Source of the DNA: Zonotrichia leucophrys gambelii
Taxonomy: Eukaryota; Chordata; Aves; Passeriformes; Passerellidae
Reading direction: 5' to 3'
Length of the DNA stretch: 64,000 bases
Assembly: GCF_028769735.1 (NCBI RefSeq)
Contig: NC_088170.1
Location: forward strand, 53,601,585-53,665,584
The notes under the pieces were generated by a model, which made no database searches, was not told where the DNA came from, and was given only the letters and a program-made list of their open reading frames with translations. This document shows, piece after piece, positions 49,979 to 62,400 of this stretch (position 1 is its first letter; each line of letters begins with the position of its first letter). Position numbers and translations under genes: made by a program.

Positions 49979-52789
49979 TCAACAAAACCCCCATTCTGAA
50001 AAATACCAAAGGGAGAAGGACAAGGTGGGGGGGGTGGGGGAGCAGTTCACAAACCCTGTGAAACCAAAAGTACAGTTCACAAGGTTCACAAAACCTCAAA
50101 ACAACACAAGGTTTGCCCATCCCTTACCATTAGTCATCTATGAGAAATGTTCCTGCCTGACCTCTGATGGATCCGCTCCCTTGCATAGTTGCTCCTCTGC
50201 TTCTGGGTATGGTGCTGTGTTATGGTGCTACACACACTGACTTGAAGGAATCTTTGTTCTGAGAGTGAATCTACATCTAGCAAAAAAAGAATAGGTGACT
50301 TTACTGAGTAGACATGGAAAAGTTTATGACTGAGGAGACAGGTGAGATTCTCTGAGTGTTATATTAGAACAGAGCAAAATCCTGCAATAAATTAGTTTTC
50401 AGCAACACCACTGAAACATGGAACTTTGCTCTCCACAAAGGTGAGAAATATTTCAGTGGCAGAAAACATACTGACAGCTTTCCCAAGGAGACTGACAATT
50501 CACTTTATTTTTATCCACTCCACTCTTTTCCCTGCTATTTTGGGACTTGAGGAGATCTAGACATGCTGTAAGAGGTCCAAGCACAACAAATTTGTATGGG
50601 CTCATGACCCAGTTTCACACACAGAAGTAGTTAACAGGGTTGATTTTCCTTTTCAGCCATAATTTTAATGAATTTCCCTTTGTCTGCAGCTACTATTCTA
50701 CACTAGAGACAAGAGAGTTGCATCACGCCTCAGGGAGTACTGGGATAGAAGGAACCAGTTTGCTTCCTGGAGCTCCACATTTGCATTGGAAATCTGAGGT
50801 GTGATTTGTGACACCCTTAGCATAAAGCACTATTTCCTTCCAGCAGGAGCAACCACTTCTGGTAGCCTGTCTGCGGGGGAGATGAAGGTATGCTCACATG
50901 GACTGACAGCATATTCCTTTGAAACACTTCCAGGAGATCAAACCTGCACATTCCTAAACACAGCAGATACCATCCTGGATGCACAAAGGCAACAACGCAG
51001 TATGGAATGGAGTGAAAGGGACAATTTATTTCCAATTAAAAAAGGAATAGCAGAAGAATTTTCTCTCAACATCATTTGCTTCCACAGGGACAGATTTTTG
51101 CAGTCAAGACACAGCACTTACAATTTACCCTCCAAAGTCTTGCTCCTAAAGGTATTAGAAACCAACTTGACACCAGAATTCAATAGTGTGAACATAGAAA
51201 CTCTCTGAAGCAGCCTTGTATCCTTGCTCAGTAATAATGGGAAAGGGTGGAGTCACATAATGTTTGAACAACAAAGCAAACTATGATAAATAAATGCCTG
51301 AAAGAAAACACCCTGGCCCCACCTTCGTCTGATTCAAATGAAAAATACTAGTTTCACTCAAACCACAAAGGCACACATGCACACACTCATACATACAAAC
51401 ACTGCAATTCGAAGTTCCATGATTTGATGACTGAAGCATGTAGAACAGGTGAATTAATACACCATTGAAAACACTGCCCTGTTAATGAGAACTTACAGTA
51501 TTCACAAAAATCTTTTCTTTAATGCTTTTATTTTCTAAATATTTTAAAATTTCAAAAATAAATCTCTATTTGTTCTTAAAATCCTACTTAAACATTTTGT
51601 ATTGCTTTAACTATAATTTGCTACAGTGCTGACTGCTTCCCTTTGATATAGTGTCTTCCTCAGTTTGTGCCTTACCTTACTAATAGATTCCTTGCTCCTT
51701 TGCTCTTTCTATATCAATGAAGAGCATCTACCCTACCTCTTCATTGTATTCCCTGCTTTCATTGTCTTTCCTTTCTCTCTTGCATGCTTATGTGGAAAGG
51801 CCAAATACTTTTCTTCACACTTTTACATATTTCTTCAACTTCTCTCTCTTCTTGACTGCACATGGCCAGAAAAGTGAGAAGTATCTCCCTACTGAACGAC
51901 AAGCTGTCAAGTCACAGAGTAGCTGTTCTCTTCCTGGAGCCATATAAAAATAAATTATAAGAACACCCATAACAGGTAAAACTAAAGAGCTCCTTAGCCT
52001 TGTGTTCAATTCCCAACAGTGACGACTAGCAGGTGCCTAGGGGAGAGCACACAAATAGGGCAAGCACTGAATATGTAAGTTCTGTACATTCTCACAGCCT
52101 CCAGTAATCTGTGATTCAGAGATGTGATCATGTCTTCTACCTCCAAAGAGGCTGAAGAAGCCTAGGGAGATGAAGAATGAAACATGACTCAGAGAACATG
52201 CTGTTAAGTGAAGCACAACTAACTTGAAATAAGGAAAGAAACTGTATCTATAAATTAATTAAAATATTAAAAGTTGCTCTAAATAAGTCTACTTCAGGTA
52301 CAGGATGCAGTCTAGCCACAGAATATGCAGCAGACTGAACTCTGTAATGTAGCTGTGCAGAGTTAAGGCTGACACATTCAGATACACACCTAAAAGGAGT
52401 CCTCAACCCACTTTGGTCAAAATAAGTAAGTTGCCTTAATGGATTTAAATATCAGGTCTTGATAACACTTTTGCCTGAAGTATGTTAGGGAATACTCACA
52501 GATCTACAGTCTAGTTGCATTCAGAAGAGAAGCAATTAAGTTCTTCAACTGGCATAGGCAGGCATGACTGGTGCTATCAATCCACAGCACTGGAGAGCCA
52601 GGAAGGAGAACAGATATACCCTGTGGCAGCCAATGGTTCCCAGTCATCCCATCATCACACTGTCACTGGAGATTGCTACACCTACAGTTTTGCAAAATGG
52701 CATGCTGTAGCAATGGACAGTCAGTCTCCTGCTGCTAAAGAGAAAATGCTTTATGGAAGGTGAGTGTCATTAGCGGAACAGCATCAAGG

Positions 52790-52794
52790 CTTTC
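52790..52794. repeat. Target-site duplication CTTTC, left copy
   Basis: CTTTC directly abuts the LTR end TGTCATGG and is exactly repeated at 54098-54102. Confidence 0.93.
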
Positions 52795-54097
52795 TGTCAT
52801 GGTTTGACCAGGAAGAAGTGGGAATTCTGGGAAGCTGTGGTCAAACCAATGAAGGTTTTGGGTTTCATACTGACACCTGGTGTAGCCAGTGGGGTTTGGA
52901 CACACCTCCGAGAATACACAGGGGTTAAAAGCAGGGCACTGCCCTGGCACTTCCTCTTTTGGACATCGTCGGGCGAAGAGGTCAGATCTCTCCCCCGCCC
53001 GGCCCGCTGCTGCTGGGCGGGGGAGGGGCCAGCCATGCGGTAGGCCTAGGGCCTGGACAGAGGGGGCTTCGGGGGGGCTTCGAGGATGGAAGGGTGGAAG
53101 GTCCCAGAGAGTCAGCCCTCGGGCAGCCAGCTCCCCCTCCCCCCAGGAGAGCAGCCAGCCAGGAGGAGAAGGAGGGAGACTGCCCGGCCGCAGCGGCAGC
53201 GTGTGGGCAGCGTGCGTGGGAGTCGTTCCGGGACCGACAGACAGAGACTGAAAACTTTTAACCCTTTCTTGCATGATTGGGGCCTTACAAAAATGCTAAT
53301 CCTCCTCGAAGCTGAATAAGAAGGGAGATGAGAGATGAGATGACTTGGCCCGGAGATTGTGGAGATGATTGGATGGGGAGAGATGATTTGGAGTGGCCTT
53401 TTGGCTGGACTTTTTCTTGTAGCCATGGACTCAGTTGTTCCTGTGACACAGACTGCATTTAGGGGGAGGCAGTGCCTCAAAACCAGGAGGGTTCATTTGT
53501 GAGGACCCCCCGGCCCCAGGGGGTTGGAAAAATATGGGGGGGACAGTTGTCCCAAAAGCAGAGACTGTGCCTTTTTGGAGTGAGACAAGGCATCCTTGAA
53601 AGACCACCCTAAAAGCAGCTCTGATCCATGTCTCGGTGGTGAGAGCACTGGGCATGGAAGGAACATGTCACAAGCGGCAAAAGGACTTTTTTCCCCCGGG
53701 CGGTGCCGAAGTGACAAGGAAGCATCCGGGATTTCAGTGTGTTTCCAGGAGAAGCCTATGGAACAAGAAGGACTCCTTTCCTCTTCATGAACTGCAGTTT
53801 GAGTATACTAAAGTGTCGTGCTGGGCTGGGCAGTTGGTGTTTTTTGAGAGAATGTATTGGATTGGGAAAGTCAGGGAGTGGGGAGGAGGAAAAGTGGTTT
53901 TTTGTAAGGTTTTCAATTTTTTTTTTCCTTTTCCTTATAGTCTTTCCCTATTTTTTCCTGTAGTTTTAGGTAATAAAGTGTTATTTATGTTTAAGTTGGA
54001 GCCTGTTTTGCTTATTCCTGGTCACATCTCACAGCAGACACCAGGGTGAGGCATTTTCATGGGGGCACTGGCTCTGTGCCAGGCTCAAACCATGACA
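52795..54097 (+). mobile_element. Solo LTR, ERVL-type, 1303 bp, CpG-dense core
   Basis: Terminal inverted repeat TGTCATGGTTTGA (52795-52807) and TCAAACCATGACA (54085-54097) is perfect over 13 bp, flanked by perfect CTTTC duplications. This fixes the boundaries and shows a complete LTR with no internal ERV genes, hence a solo LTR. A GC- and CpG-rich core (about 52960-53250) precedes a region ending in GGTAATAAAGTG, with AATAAA at 53972-53977, about 120 bp before the 3' end; this sets plus orientation. The 5-bp duplication is typical of ERVL/ERV3-class elements. Several long frames inside (up to 179 codons on minus, 52735-53274) arise from high G+C and are not genes. Clean ends suggest a fairly young insertion. 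Confidence 0.93.
53972..53977 (+). terminator. LTR polyadenylation signal AATAAA
   Basis: AATAAA in GGTAATAAAGTGTTATTT, followed by G/T-rich sequence (AGTTGGAGCCTGTTTTG), matches the hexamer plus downstream element of a retroviral R/U5. Confidence 0.7.
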
Positions 54098-54102
54098 CTT
54101 TC
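54098..54102. repeat. Target-site duplication CTTTC, right copy
   Basis: Exact copy of 52790-52794, abutting the LTR end CCATGACA. Confidence 0.93.
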
Positions 54103-54470
54103 CCATGACAGCGCTCCTTTACCAATTCTTCCTCTCTAAATTGGGCAAAGTCCTTCCTAGCTTTCTTCAAGCAATATCAGCCTTCACATTGTTAAATAAA
54201 TTATTTGAAATAACTTATCTGATTGTGTCAGAAGAAAGCAGAAAGAGCACATGGAAATTTCCAGCTGAAGTCCAGGATAAGACAAAGTATAACAGAAGGA
54301 AACAGTATGCACCTGGAAAGCCATAGTAGGTTATCTTGCTTCAGTTGCAATAGATATTTGTAGAGCACACATGCAATCATAGACAAACCAGTACAACTCA
54401 GTATGCCTTTACTTGAGGCATTGTCAGTTAGTACAAGTTTTGATCACTGATGCCAGTATTGATGGAGAGG

Positions 54471-54515
54471 AAAAAAAAAAAAAGGCAAAATAAAAAGGCA
54501 AAATAAAAAAGCATA
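54471..54515. repeat. A-rich tract with GGCAAAATAAAAA duplication
   Basis: Thirteen A, then two exact copies of the 13-bp unit GGCAAAATAAAAA (54484-54496, 54497-54509). Confidence 0.9.
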
Positions 54516-56953
54516 ATTAAATGACACTTAGAGAAAGAGATTTCTCCAAGCTCATATTAAGTCAAATATTTCTGCTCCCAGGCTGCTAGTCATAACTAGC
54601 ACAATACTGATTGTGGTTTACCAGATATAGTTTGCCCCAGTTCCTCCAGTGAGGTGACAGGCTAAAGAGGAGATTCGATTTTATGTTCAATGGTTCTTTC
54701 TGACGTTTTTTGCTTATTGGATTCTACCTGCATAGCAGAGAACTTGGGTTTCTGCACAATTACAAAATCTGGAAATTTAATGTTGCAGTGTTTTGGAATT
54801 TGACATTTGGACAAACAGATTTCATCCTACTAATTTATGGGATCTGAACAGGGTGTTTAGAATTGTTCTCCCACAGAAGAAGAGAACTAAAGTGGTTCCA
54901 TAGTGAAGGATCGGGTACACCACCTTTCTGATTCCACAGGAAATTCATCCATATTCCTTCAACTTCCTCCAGATTTGACAATCCAGAAGGAATACTTTGT
55001 GGTGTAATAAGTACTTGAAACCTTGAGACAATGTCATGTGGGGCATCATTTAGACAAGCATGAGCACCAGCATAAAGGTGAAAGTAAAGATATATATAGC
55101 CAACAATGGAGGCTGAACCATGTTACCTTTGGCTTAAATAATCTCTTGCTGCTACTAAACAACGCTCTAAAACATAGCTCCACGGCAGCCTAAGTGAATC
55201 TAATCGCTGGCTCTTGCAGTGCCATCTTTGTCTTGCGGCTCCTGATCATCTTTGATGACTGACATAGACAAAGAATGTTTAAATGCAGAGTCTGGCTATT
55301 TCTTTACTAGTCTCGTTCTATAATGACAAAAGGATAAATCAGCCATGGTTTTATTGCATGCCAACATCAATGAAAAAAAGCACTGGGAATGGTGTGGGTA
55401 GAAGCATGTAGGGAAGGAAAACGAGCACCACCTTCCACAATAACACCCAATCACAGTCCAGTCAGACATACTAAGGCCCATCAGAAAAATAGATATTCTT
55501 ACAGGAAAACTGATGGTCTCTGTTCAAGGAGAGATCTACAGCTCTAGCAAAGGTGTTACTTGTGAAGATAGATGAAATACTAAGATAAAGATAGATGAAA
55601 AGGATACTATTATCCTAGAACTTCACATACTTTAAATAAACATATGTTTTATGTAACTGTAGAGTGATGCTATCAAACTCTAACTTTTCTGAGTGCCTCA
55701 GCATCTACATTCAAAAGTCTCCTCTTGATTTCTCAGAGCACAAGAACTTCAAAGCAAATCCACAACACCCTAGACATCTTAGGATGCCCTTGAAGAGCTT
55801 ACTCCAGCCAACATCCAGAAGTTTGTGCACTACTGTGCCTTCACACCATATCAATGCTCTTTGGTCTTTATCCATTCCTTATTTCTTAAAAATCTCCACA
55901 GTATCTGAAAGACAGAAAACTCTCTTTTTTATAATACAGTACCATTGGGTCAAGTCACACTTCCAGGCATCTGCAGCAGGACTATCCTGGAAGGCTTTAA
56001 TGCATGATTTCTCTCTTGTTCTTCTCTTTCATACAGAAGGAAAATAAGTAAGACAACCACTTTGCCAGAGCAAATTATTCTTACAGCAAGGCCAAAAACC
56101 TTCGGTTGATGGCATCGATACATTGCATACAAAATATTTTAGGAGAACCTTTTATGTTCTTGACAATGCATAATAACATATTTGGGAAGAATAGATGTCA
56201 TCATGAAAACAAGGAGGAGGCAATATAGAACAGTTCCACACTTAGATATCTTGAGAAGAGAGGTCAGAGGAGAGGAACCCTATTTGCTGATGAAGCTGTG
56301 ATGCAGCTCTTCCCCACTGGTATAAGAGTAGGCACACCAGGAACCTTTGGAATTAAAGGCAATTTAATAAGTTTACATTTGCAATTTACTGAAATAGTAT
56401 GTATATTCTGTAGTAGAAACTTGGTCCATCACAATATAATTCTCATCTTGTTGACAGTATGAAGACATAATGAAGGCATCCATAGTGAATTTTGAATACC
56501 AGATTTTTGCTGTCTTGCTTCTGTATGAAGGAAGCAGTGGGCAATATTTTGTCTTATTTTGAACATTTAGGGGTACATTTTAAAACACAAGTGTATCAGA
56601 TATTTCTGTTCCTTTATAAATTATGAAAGCTGATTTACTCCTTGGTATGACATTCATTGCTACTAACATGATTATGGCATTAAGAAAAGACTCATTCCAG
56701 TGACAACTAGTCTAAGAGGAAAGCTTTTCCATTCAATTCAATGCATTCTTTGATTCCTTATCATGCTCTTAAAGCACATCATGCCAGTTTCATGTTATAC
56801 AGCAGATGCAATGCGCATTATGGCAATGTTATCTGCAATGTAACTCTGAAACCAGATCAAGCAATGAATTGCATTTGTTCTTTAATCTTAACATTGATTG
56901 TGATTTCCTGTCAAAGGGCAAAGTTCAGCAATATGGATAATCATGGACCTACA

Positions 56954-57066
56954 CAAAACAAAACAAAACAAAGAACACCAAACAAACAAACAAACGAACA
57001 AAACAACAAAAAAAGAAAAATAAAAAAACAACCAACCCCAAAACCAAAAGTGAGCAAAAACCAAAA
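56954..57066. repeat. (CAAAA)n/(AAAC)n low-complexity tract
   Basis: About 110 bp almost free of T and G, built from CAAAA, AAAC and A-run units. It explains the Lys/Asn/Gln-rich end of the 112-codon plus frame at 56741-57079 and the Phe/Val-rich frame opposite it; neither is a gene. Confidence 0.92.
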
Positions 57067-58759
57067 AAATATAATTTGACATGACACAAAAAAATGAAAC
57101 TAAGTACAAGATATGTGACTGTACTCATTTAAATCTATTTTTCAGATATATGACCCTCAAGACTGATAAATTGTTATTCTTTTATCTCTTCGACCTGAGG
57201 TAAAAAACCAGGCCCCTTTGTTCCAGCAAACTTAACTATGAAATAAGAATGATAAAAAAATAATGGGACAGCAAAATCACAACTGTACAGATGCGTCTGC
57301 AATTGTCTTATTTAAATTTCTCTGACAGCAATGAAAATCCTTTTTAATTCAGTGGAGAAAAACCATTATTTGAGAAATTAGAACTGAGCTTGAAATCCTT
57401 GTGAGGTGGGAACAAACACAAAAGTGTCAATAATAATACAGCAATAAATGTCAGCAGACACAACAGCTTCTCTTAGGTATTAGAAGTGGTCAGGCAGAAC
57501 TGGTACCTCTAAAATTTGCTGCTCTTTACTTGCACAGAATTTAAATAAACCATAACTAGATTATATTTTTTTATAACACAAGACTTATTATTCTTGGGGA
57601 AGTTCTCAGCTAGAAGGATTCAGCCTTAAGCTGCTTTATGTTAATAATCAGACCAACAAGTGCATCAGCCAGCTTTGTCCCAAGAGTGGCAGTGGCCTTC
57701 TTAGGGGCAAGGCACAAAACTGCAGGAAGTAATAAATATTAGATCTTAATTTGGTGCCTCAAGTTTGTAAGTATTCTCAGACACGTAGTTTTTACACACC
57801 TAAATATGGCCTTCAACACTCATATCATGAATTTAAATCTTGTGTTTCACTGCAAAGTTCGTCTTCTAAGAAATTGTATGAAAAGTAATTGTGTAGCAAG
57901 CAACACAGCATTGATTCATTCTCTTCCTTTTGACTTCAGGACAGATTTGTAATTATGGAGGTTTAGATTTAAACTTCAGAGACACTACCTTCAAACCATG
58001 TATTTCACACATTTTCAAAATGTAGGAAATTATTATTAAGTTTCTCTTTTTCTTAAGTATCAGTAATACAGAAAACCCAATTTCCCTGCAGACAGATGGC
58101 AAAGAACAGTAATTAAATGTGGAATCAAAAAATGTAAAATATTATGTTAAGAAAACCAGGTAACAGGGGAAATTAAAACTATAGGCAGAAAAATTCTGCA
58201 TTCAATAAGTACAAGAATTGATTTTTAATAAAATTTAGGAGTAAAAGAAATCCAGGCTCCTGTGAATTTGTTACAGAGTAGCATGAATATAAATTACATC
58301 CAAAAAGGAATTGTACAAACAATTGTAAATGACAACAAAATTGTAAATGATGAGGCAAAAGGCAGAGGTGTTCAGTATGCTTCTGTTTTGTATCTGGAAT
58401 ACAGCTAAGTGTGCTCTTGTACCATAAAATAACAGTGATATATATTTCCTTTTCCAATATTAGCTAAGGATGATGTTGAAGAGAATCAAGTAAAAATTAG
58501 CACAAAAAAGATAAACAGGCCTGAGTTACTTTCTCCCAAAAATAATAATTCATCAGGATCCTTGAGAATTTCAACACATTTTGAAGACATCTGATGGCCT
58601 TTTGTTTTGCCTTTCAGAATTTTTTTTTGCCAATGCTTCAAATTAGAATTGTTATGGTGCAAGGGAAACTAATGGTACAGCTGCAACAGGACATAAGTTA
58701 AATGGGGAATTGTTAATGTATATTATTTAATCTTACCAAATACCACTTCTGCTTCTAGT

Positions 58760-58935
58760 ATCATAGAATCATTTAGGTTGGAAAAGACCCTTAAGATCAT
58801 TGAGTCCAGTCATAAACTGCCAAACACTGCCAAGTCCACCATTAAACCTTGTCCCTAAGTGCCACATCTACATACCTTTTAAAAACCTCCAGAGATGGTG
58901 ACTCAACCACTTCTCTGGGCAACTTCCTTCAGTTT
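58760..58935 (-). mobile_element. CR1 LINE fragment, 3' end, well preserved
   Basis: The plus strand reads ATCATAGAATCATTTAGG, TTGGAAAAGACCCTTAAG, ATCATTGAGTCCAGTC, CACTGCCAAGTCCACC, CTTGTCCCTAAGTGCCAC, AACCTCCAGAGATGGTGAC and CACTTCTCTGGGCAACTTCC, the exact block order of an avian CR1 3' region in reverse complement. The octamer-type terminus ATCATAGAATCAT at the left marks the element's true 3' end. It is 5'-truncated at about 58935 and non-coding. Lower divergence than the fragment at 131-310 implies a younger copy. Confidence 0.95.
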
Positions 58936-59434
58936 GTATTTATATAGTCTAAATTTATGTAAAGGCAGTACATAAATGTGTGAATTCCTGTTGGTTGCCT
59001 CTCTGGAAGCATGATTGATATCTCACTGAAGCGTTACAGCAAGATGACTGCATTATTCCTGAAAAATTGACTCAAAGTTCATTGCTAGCCCACTTAACCA
59101 AATGCATCAGGACTTCTGAGTGAAGCAAGAATGACAAGCAAAAGACACAGAGGTTCTCCGTGTGAGGAGGTAACCCAAACTCTTCATAGTAACAGAAGCC
59201 ACAGTTCTTAACAGAAAGTGCTAGATACCTCTGTCTCTGACCCTTAATAGAACTGTCTGCAATGGCTTTCTCATGTATTCTAAATACAAATCCTGGCCTA
59301 CTTAATGTTATCTGACTTACTATCACAACCAAAGTCTTCAGAAGCAGATTGCTGTTAGCTGCTCCTGCTATTTGTGGAAGATGGAGAGTGGTGCGTGTTA
59401 TCAGTTTCCTTCTTGAGTGTCATCCAGAAAAAAG
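58936..59434. other. Unique non-coding DNA
   Basis: No gene or repeat recognised. An 86-codon minus frame (59072-59332) has no family resemblance. Confidence 0.5.
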
Positions 59435-59498
59435 GGCCTACTCACCATTCCCTAAAGGCCTACTCACCATTCCCTAAAGGCCTACTCACCATTCCCTA
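59435..59498. repeat. 22-bp tandem repeat, 2.9 copies
   Basis: The unit GGCCTACTCACCATTCCC plus TAAA starts at 59435, 59457 and 59479. The first two copies are identical and the third lacks the last two bases. A period of 22 is not a multiple of three, so it has no coding periodicity. The perfect identity indicates recent duplication. Confidence 0.97.
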
Positions 59499-62400
59499 CC
59501 TTAAGAAGTGCTGGATATACCTTTGGCTTTTCTACTCACTTTCTTGCAGCCATGCCATTCAATCTTTTACCGTTTCCAGCTCCATCAACTTAGCATCTAT
59601 CCATAGCTTCTACTTCAATACCAACTAAAGAACATTCTTAGTGGCATGTTCAACACTACCAGCTTCTTCAATGCCCTTTTTCCTGTATCTTTCTTAAATG
59701 CAAATAATTTTGTTCCTTTTCACCTCATATGACATATGCATTTCACATCTTACTATAAGTGCTCTTTTATACAACAAATACAGAGATAACCTGTACCAGG
59801 ATTTAGAGTCCAGTATTCCTCCATCACACAAGACTACCCCAATCAGGAAGGACACAGTCACAATGTTTCAATTGTGATTTCATTTAAAATTTAAATACTC
59901 AAGGCTCTAGAATAATGAACACTGCCTACAGCCACTTTACTGTTGAAAATGCCCCAAATAAATAAAAGTTATTAGTGGACTCCACAATGGTGTCCGTGGA
60001 ATCTTGTGCTCAAAACTACACACCCTTCATTCACCTGGTACTCAGACCTTCCTCAGAAGCTACAGCTGCGCCATGTCTTAGTGCCAAGATTCCAGAAAAT
60101 AGATCCTTCCTTCTTTAAAAAGGTCTTAAGCACTGGGGTATTTTAGAATTTCATCACAAAACAAAGTTTCATTCAAAAGCAGATGTTTGTTGTTGCCCAC
60201 TGACAAACTCTATTAGGTACCTTTTTAAGACATGCACTTCTTGATGACTGTCCGCAGCAGTACTGAGAGTTGGTCAAAAGTGACTGTCAAAAAATTCAAG
60301 TAACACACGATCTTCTTCAACCAGGGTGGACTTATTGTCTTGTATGTCTCATCTTTGGCTGCCAAATTGTGGTATCCTTTCGTGTTTTTTTCTGAGGACA
60401 CATTTTAGATCAGCCTAAGAGATTTACCAGCTTGAAATATGAGTGAAGTCTTCCTATCAGAAAGTGCAACAGCATGATAGCATATTTTTTGCGAGATTTT
60501 CGCATTTAGAAAACAATTTAAAAAATTATAAGACACTGATTAACATAGACTATTGTATTCTTTATGAAGTCCATGGAAACATGACAGAAAATGAAATATT
60601 ATTATCAAAAAGTTACTACACTATTGCAGATAAGACACACACAGTAAGGTGTCCTTTGATCATACAGTCATGTGGTTTATGGTACATATTTTAGTTATCT
60701 ATGAATACAACACTGAGCAAGGACAGTTACTACATTTTTGATTATAATACAATTACTGGAGTACATTCAGCTGAACCTTGATCAAAGATCGCTTAAGAAT
60801 GCTCATTCCTTCCCTTCCTTTGTTATTATTATTTCAATAGTACATTAACAAATCAGGTACCAACTTTTTTGTATATGTTAAATGGAACCATCCTTCACAT
60901 AGACTTAATCTAACTTCAAAAAATAAAAAAGGCAGCCTATTCTGGCAAGAGTTATAACCTTCTCCTCCACGTGAACTTCTGTTTTCAATTAGCACAGTAT
61001 TGAGGATCCTCAGCTTGCTAAAGATGCTGTCCTGTGTCTAGTGCTAACAGCAGTAGCAGTGACTGGTGGCAGTTCTGCAGAGGACTACACGTGGGATGCG
61101 CGTGCAGGAGGGGAGTTTCTGATGGTTAATAATTACATCCCTTTAGATTAGCAAAGACCAGGAACACCAGTAGGCTGTCAATCACAGAGCAGGGGCACAC
61201 CCACACAAAGTAATCTGGTGGTTCCCTCCTGTATATGGTTCAAAGGACAGATTTTATTTCTGTAATTACAGTAACTCCATAATATTCTTCTTGTTACAGA
61301 GTCGTTGAGAAGCTGAAGAGGTGAAAGTGGAAGTGGAAGCACACAGGTAGTGATGCTAAGATAGTAGGAAAGATCTGAATATCTCCTACTGCTTAATTTT
61401 GGCTCATCAACCATTAATTAGGAACTTATGTAGTCATAAAACTTGTTGAAAACTTGAACTGTTATGCCAAAGTGCATTGACCTATTGCATTTGAAATGTG
61501 AACTTATTCTACCATGTTCATATTACAACTACCATATTATTATAACAGTTCTTCATTTAACTTGACCACCAAGTGTCCTTTATGTCTCCTTTAAATTACC
61601 CTTCTTGTTTTTAACATTAGAAATGTATCTATATATTGAGTAAAATTAGTAGCATAGGTCCACACAAATATAATATTTGGTTTACAATATTGGTATTATG
61701 TTTGAGCTTAAATTTAGTGTCGAGATTCAAGAAAGATCAAGTGGAGAGTTGACAGCTCAGTATATTGTCTCTTTTTGCAAGACTTCAGCAATTTTATTAC
61801 TTATTATTAGAATTGTTAAAAATTCTAATTATTGAAAACCAATTGAACTTTTCTATCCATTCTCAATCATAGAAGGACATATTTATATTGACACTGTTAT
61901 AATGAATTTATTATTAACAAATTTTACTGGGAGTAGAGCCTTTTGAATCAATTCACAGATACAATGGAATGATCTAAATCCTATAACTATGGTGGTCACC
62001 ACTCATATAAGGCTTTCATATCTTCAAACTTCAAGGGGAAGGTAGAACACAATTCAGTTTCATCTGTACTCCAGTATTTCTTCTATAAAACTCAAATGCA
62101 GCCATAAAACCAATGGGTTTTTTTGCTTCATCCCATACAGCAATGATGCAACAATGATACAATAAATGTCTCTCTAAATTTTTACACAAAATCTTTAGAT
62201 CATATGTTCCATTGTTTCTTTAATTTTGATGGAAGGATTATGTATACACCTACTTTTACAAATTGGTAATTTTACAAAATAACAAATAGAAGTAAATCTT
62301 GGGGCTTTTTGCTATTATGCATTTTTTCCCTCCTTGATTTTATTTGGTACATGTGGGCAAACACAAAACTCATTGAACAGTTTGTGACGTCTTACTATTT

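Larger units (their letters stand above)
42221..52789. other. Long unique non-coding stretch
   Basis: No gene or sizeable repeat was recognised over about 10.5 kb. Minor features are an AT microsatellite near 48857-48872, an octamer-containing element near 48395-48440, A-tracts at 47441-47456 and 49963-49978, and a G-rich run at 50027-50040. The longest frame, 135 codons at 50801-51208, has no family resemblance and no splice context. Confidence 0.5.
54103..58759. other. Unique non-coding DNA
   Basis: No gene was recognised. It holds an A-rich 13-bp duplication (54471-54515) and a long A/C simple tract (56954-57066). The 127-codon frame at 55664-56047 lacks family resemblance and splice context. 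Confidence 0.5.

Noticed and set aside
50801..51208. 135-codon plus-strand frame
   Set aside because: No splice context, no recognised motif, and an overlapping minus-strand frame over part of it. Not enough to call a gene.
52735..53274. 179-codon minus-strand frame and other long frames at 52797-53655
   Set aside because: All lie mainly inside the GC-rich solo LTR, on both strands and in several phases at once. High G+C removes stop codons; no family resemblance.
55240..55275. TGATGA next to CTGA near 55253
   Set aside because: Box C and box D would be directly adjacent, which is not a snoRNA arrangement.
55664..56047. 127-codon plus-strand frame
   Set aside because: No recognised domain, no splice sites at its edges, ordinary AT-rich composition.
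56741..57109. 112-codon plus and 73-codon minus frames
   Set aside because: Both are largely translations of the (CAAAA)n-type simple tract.
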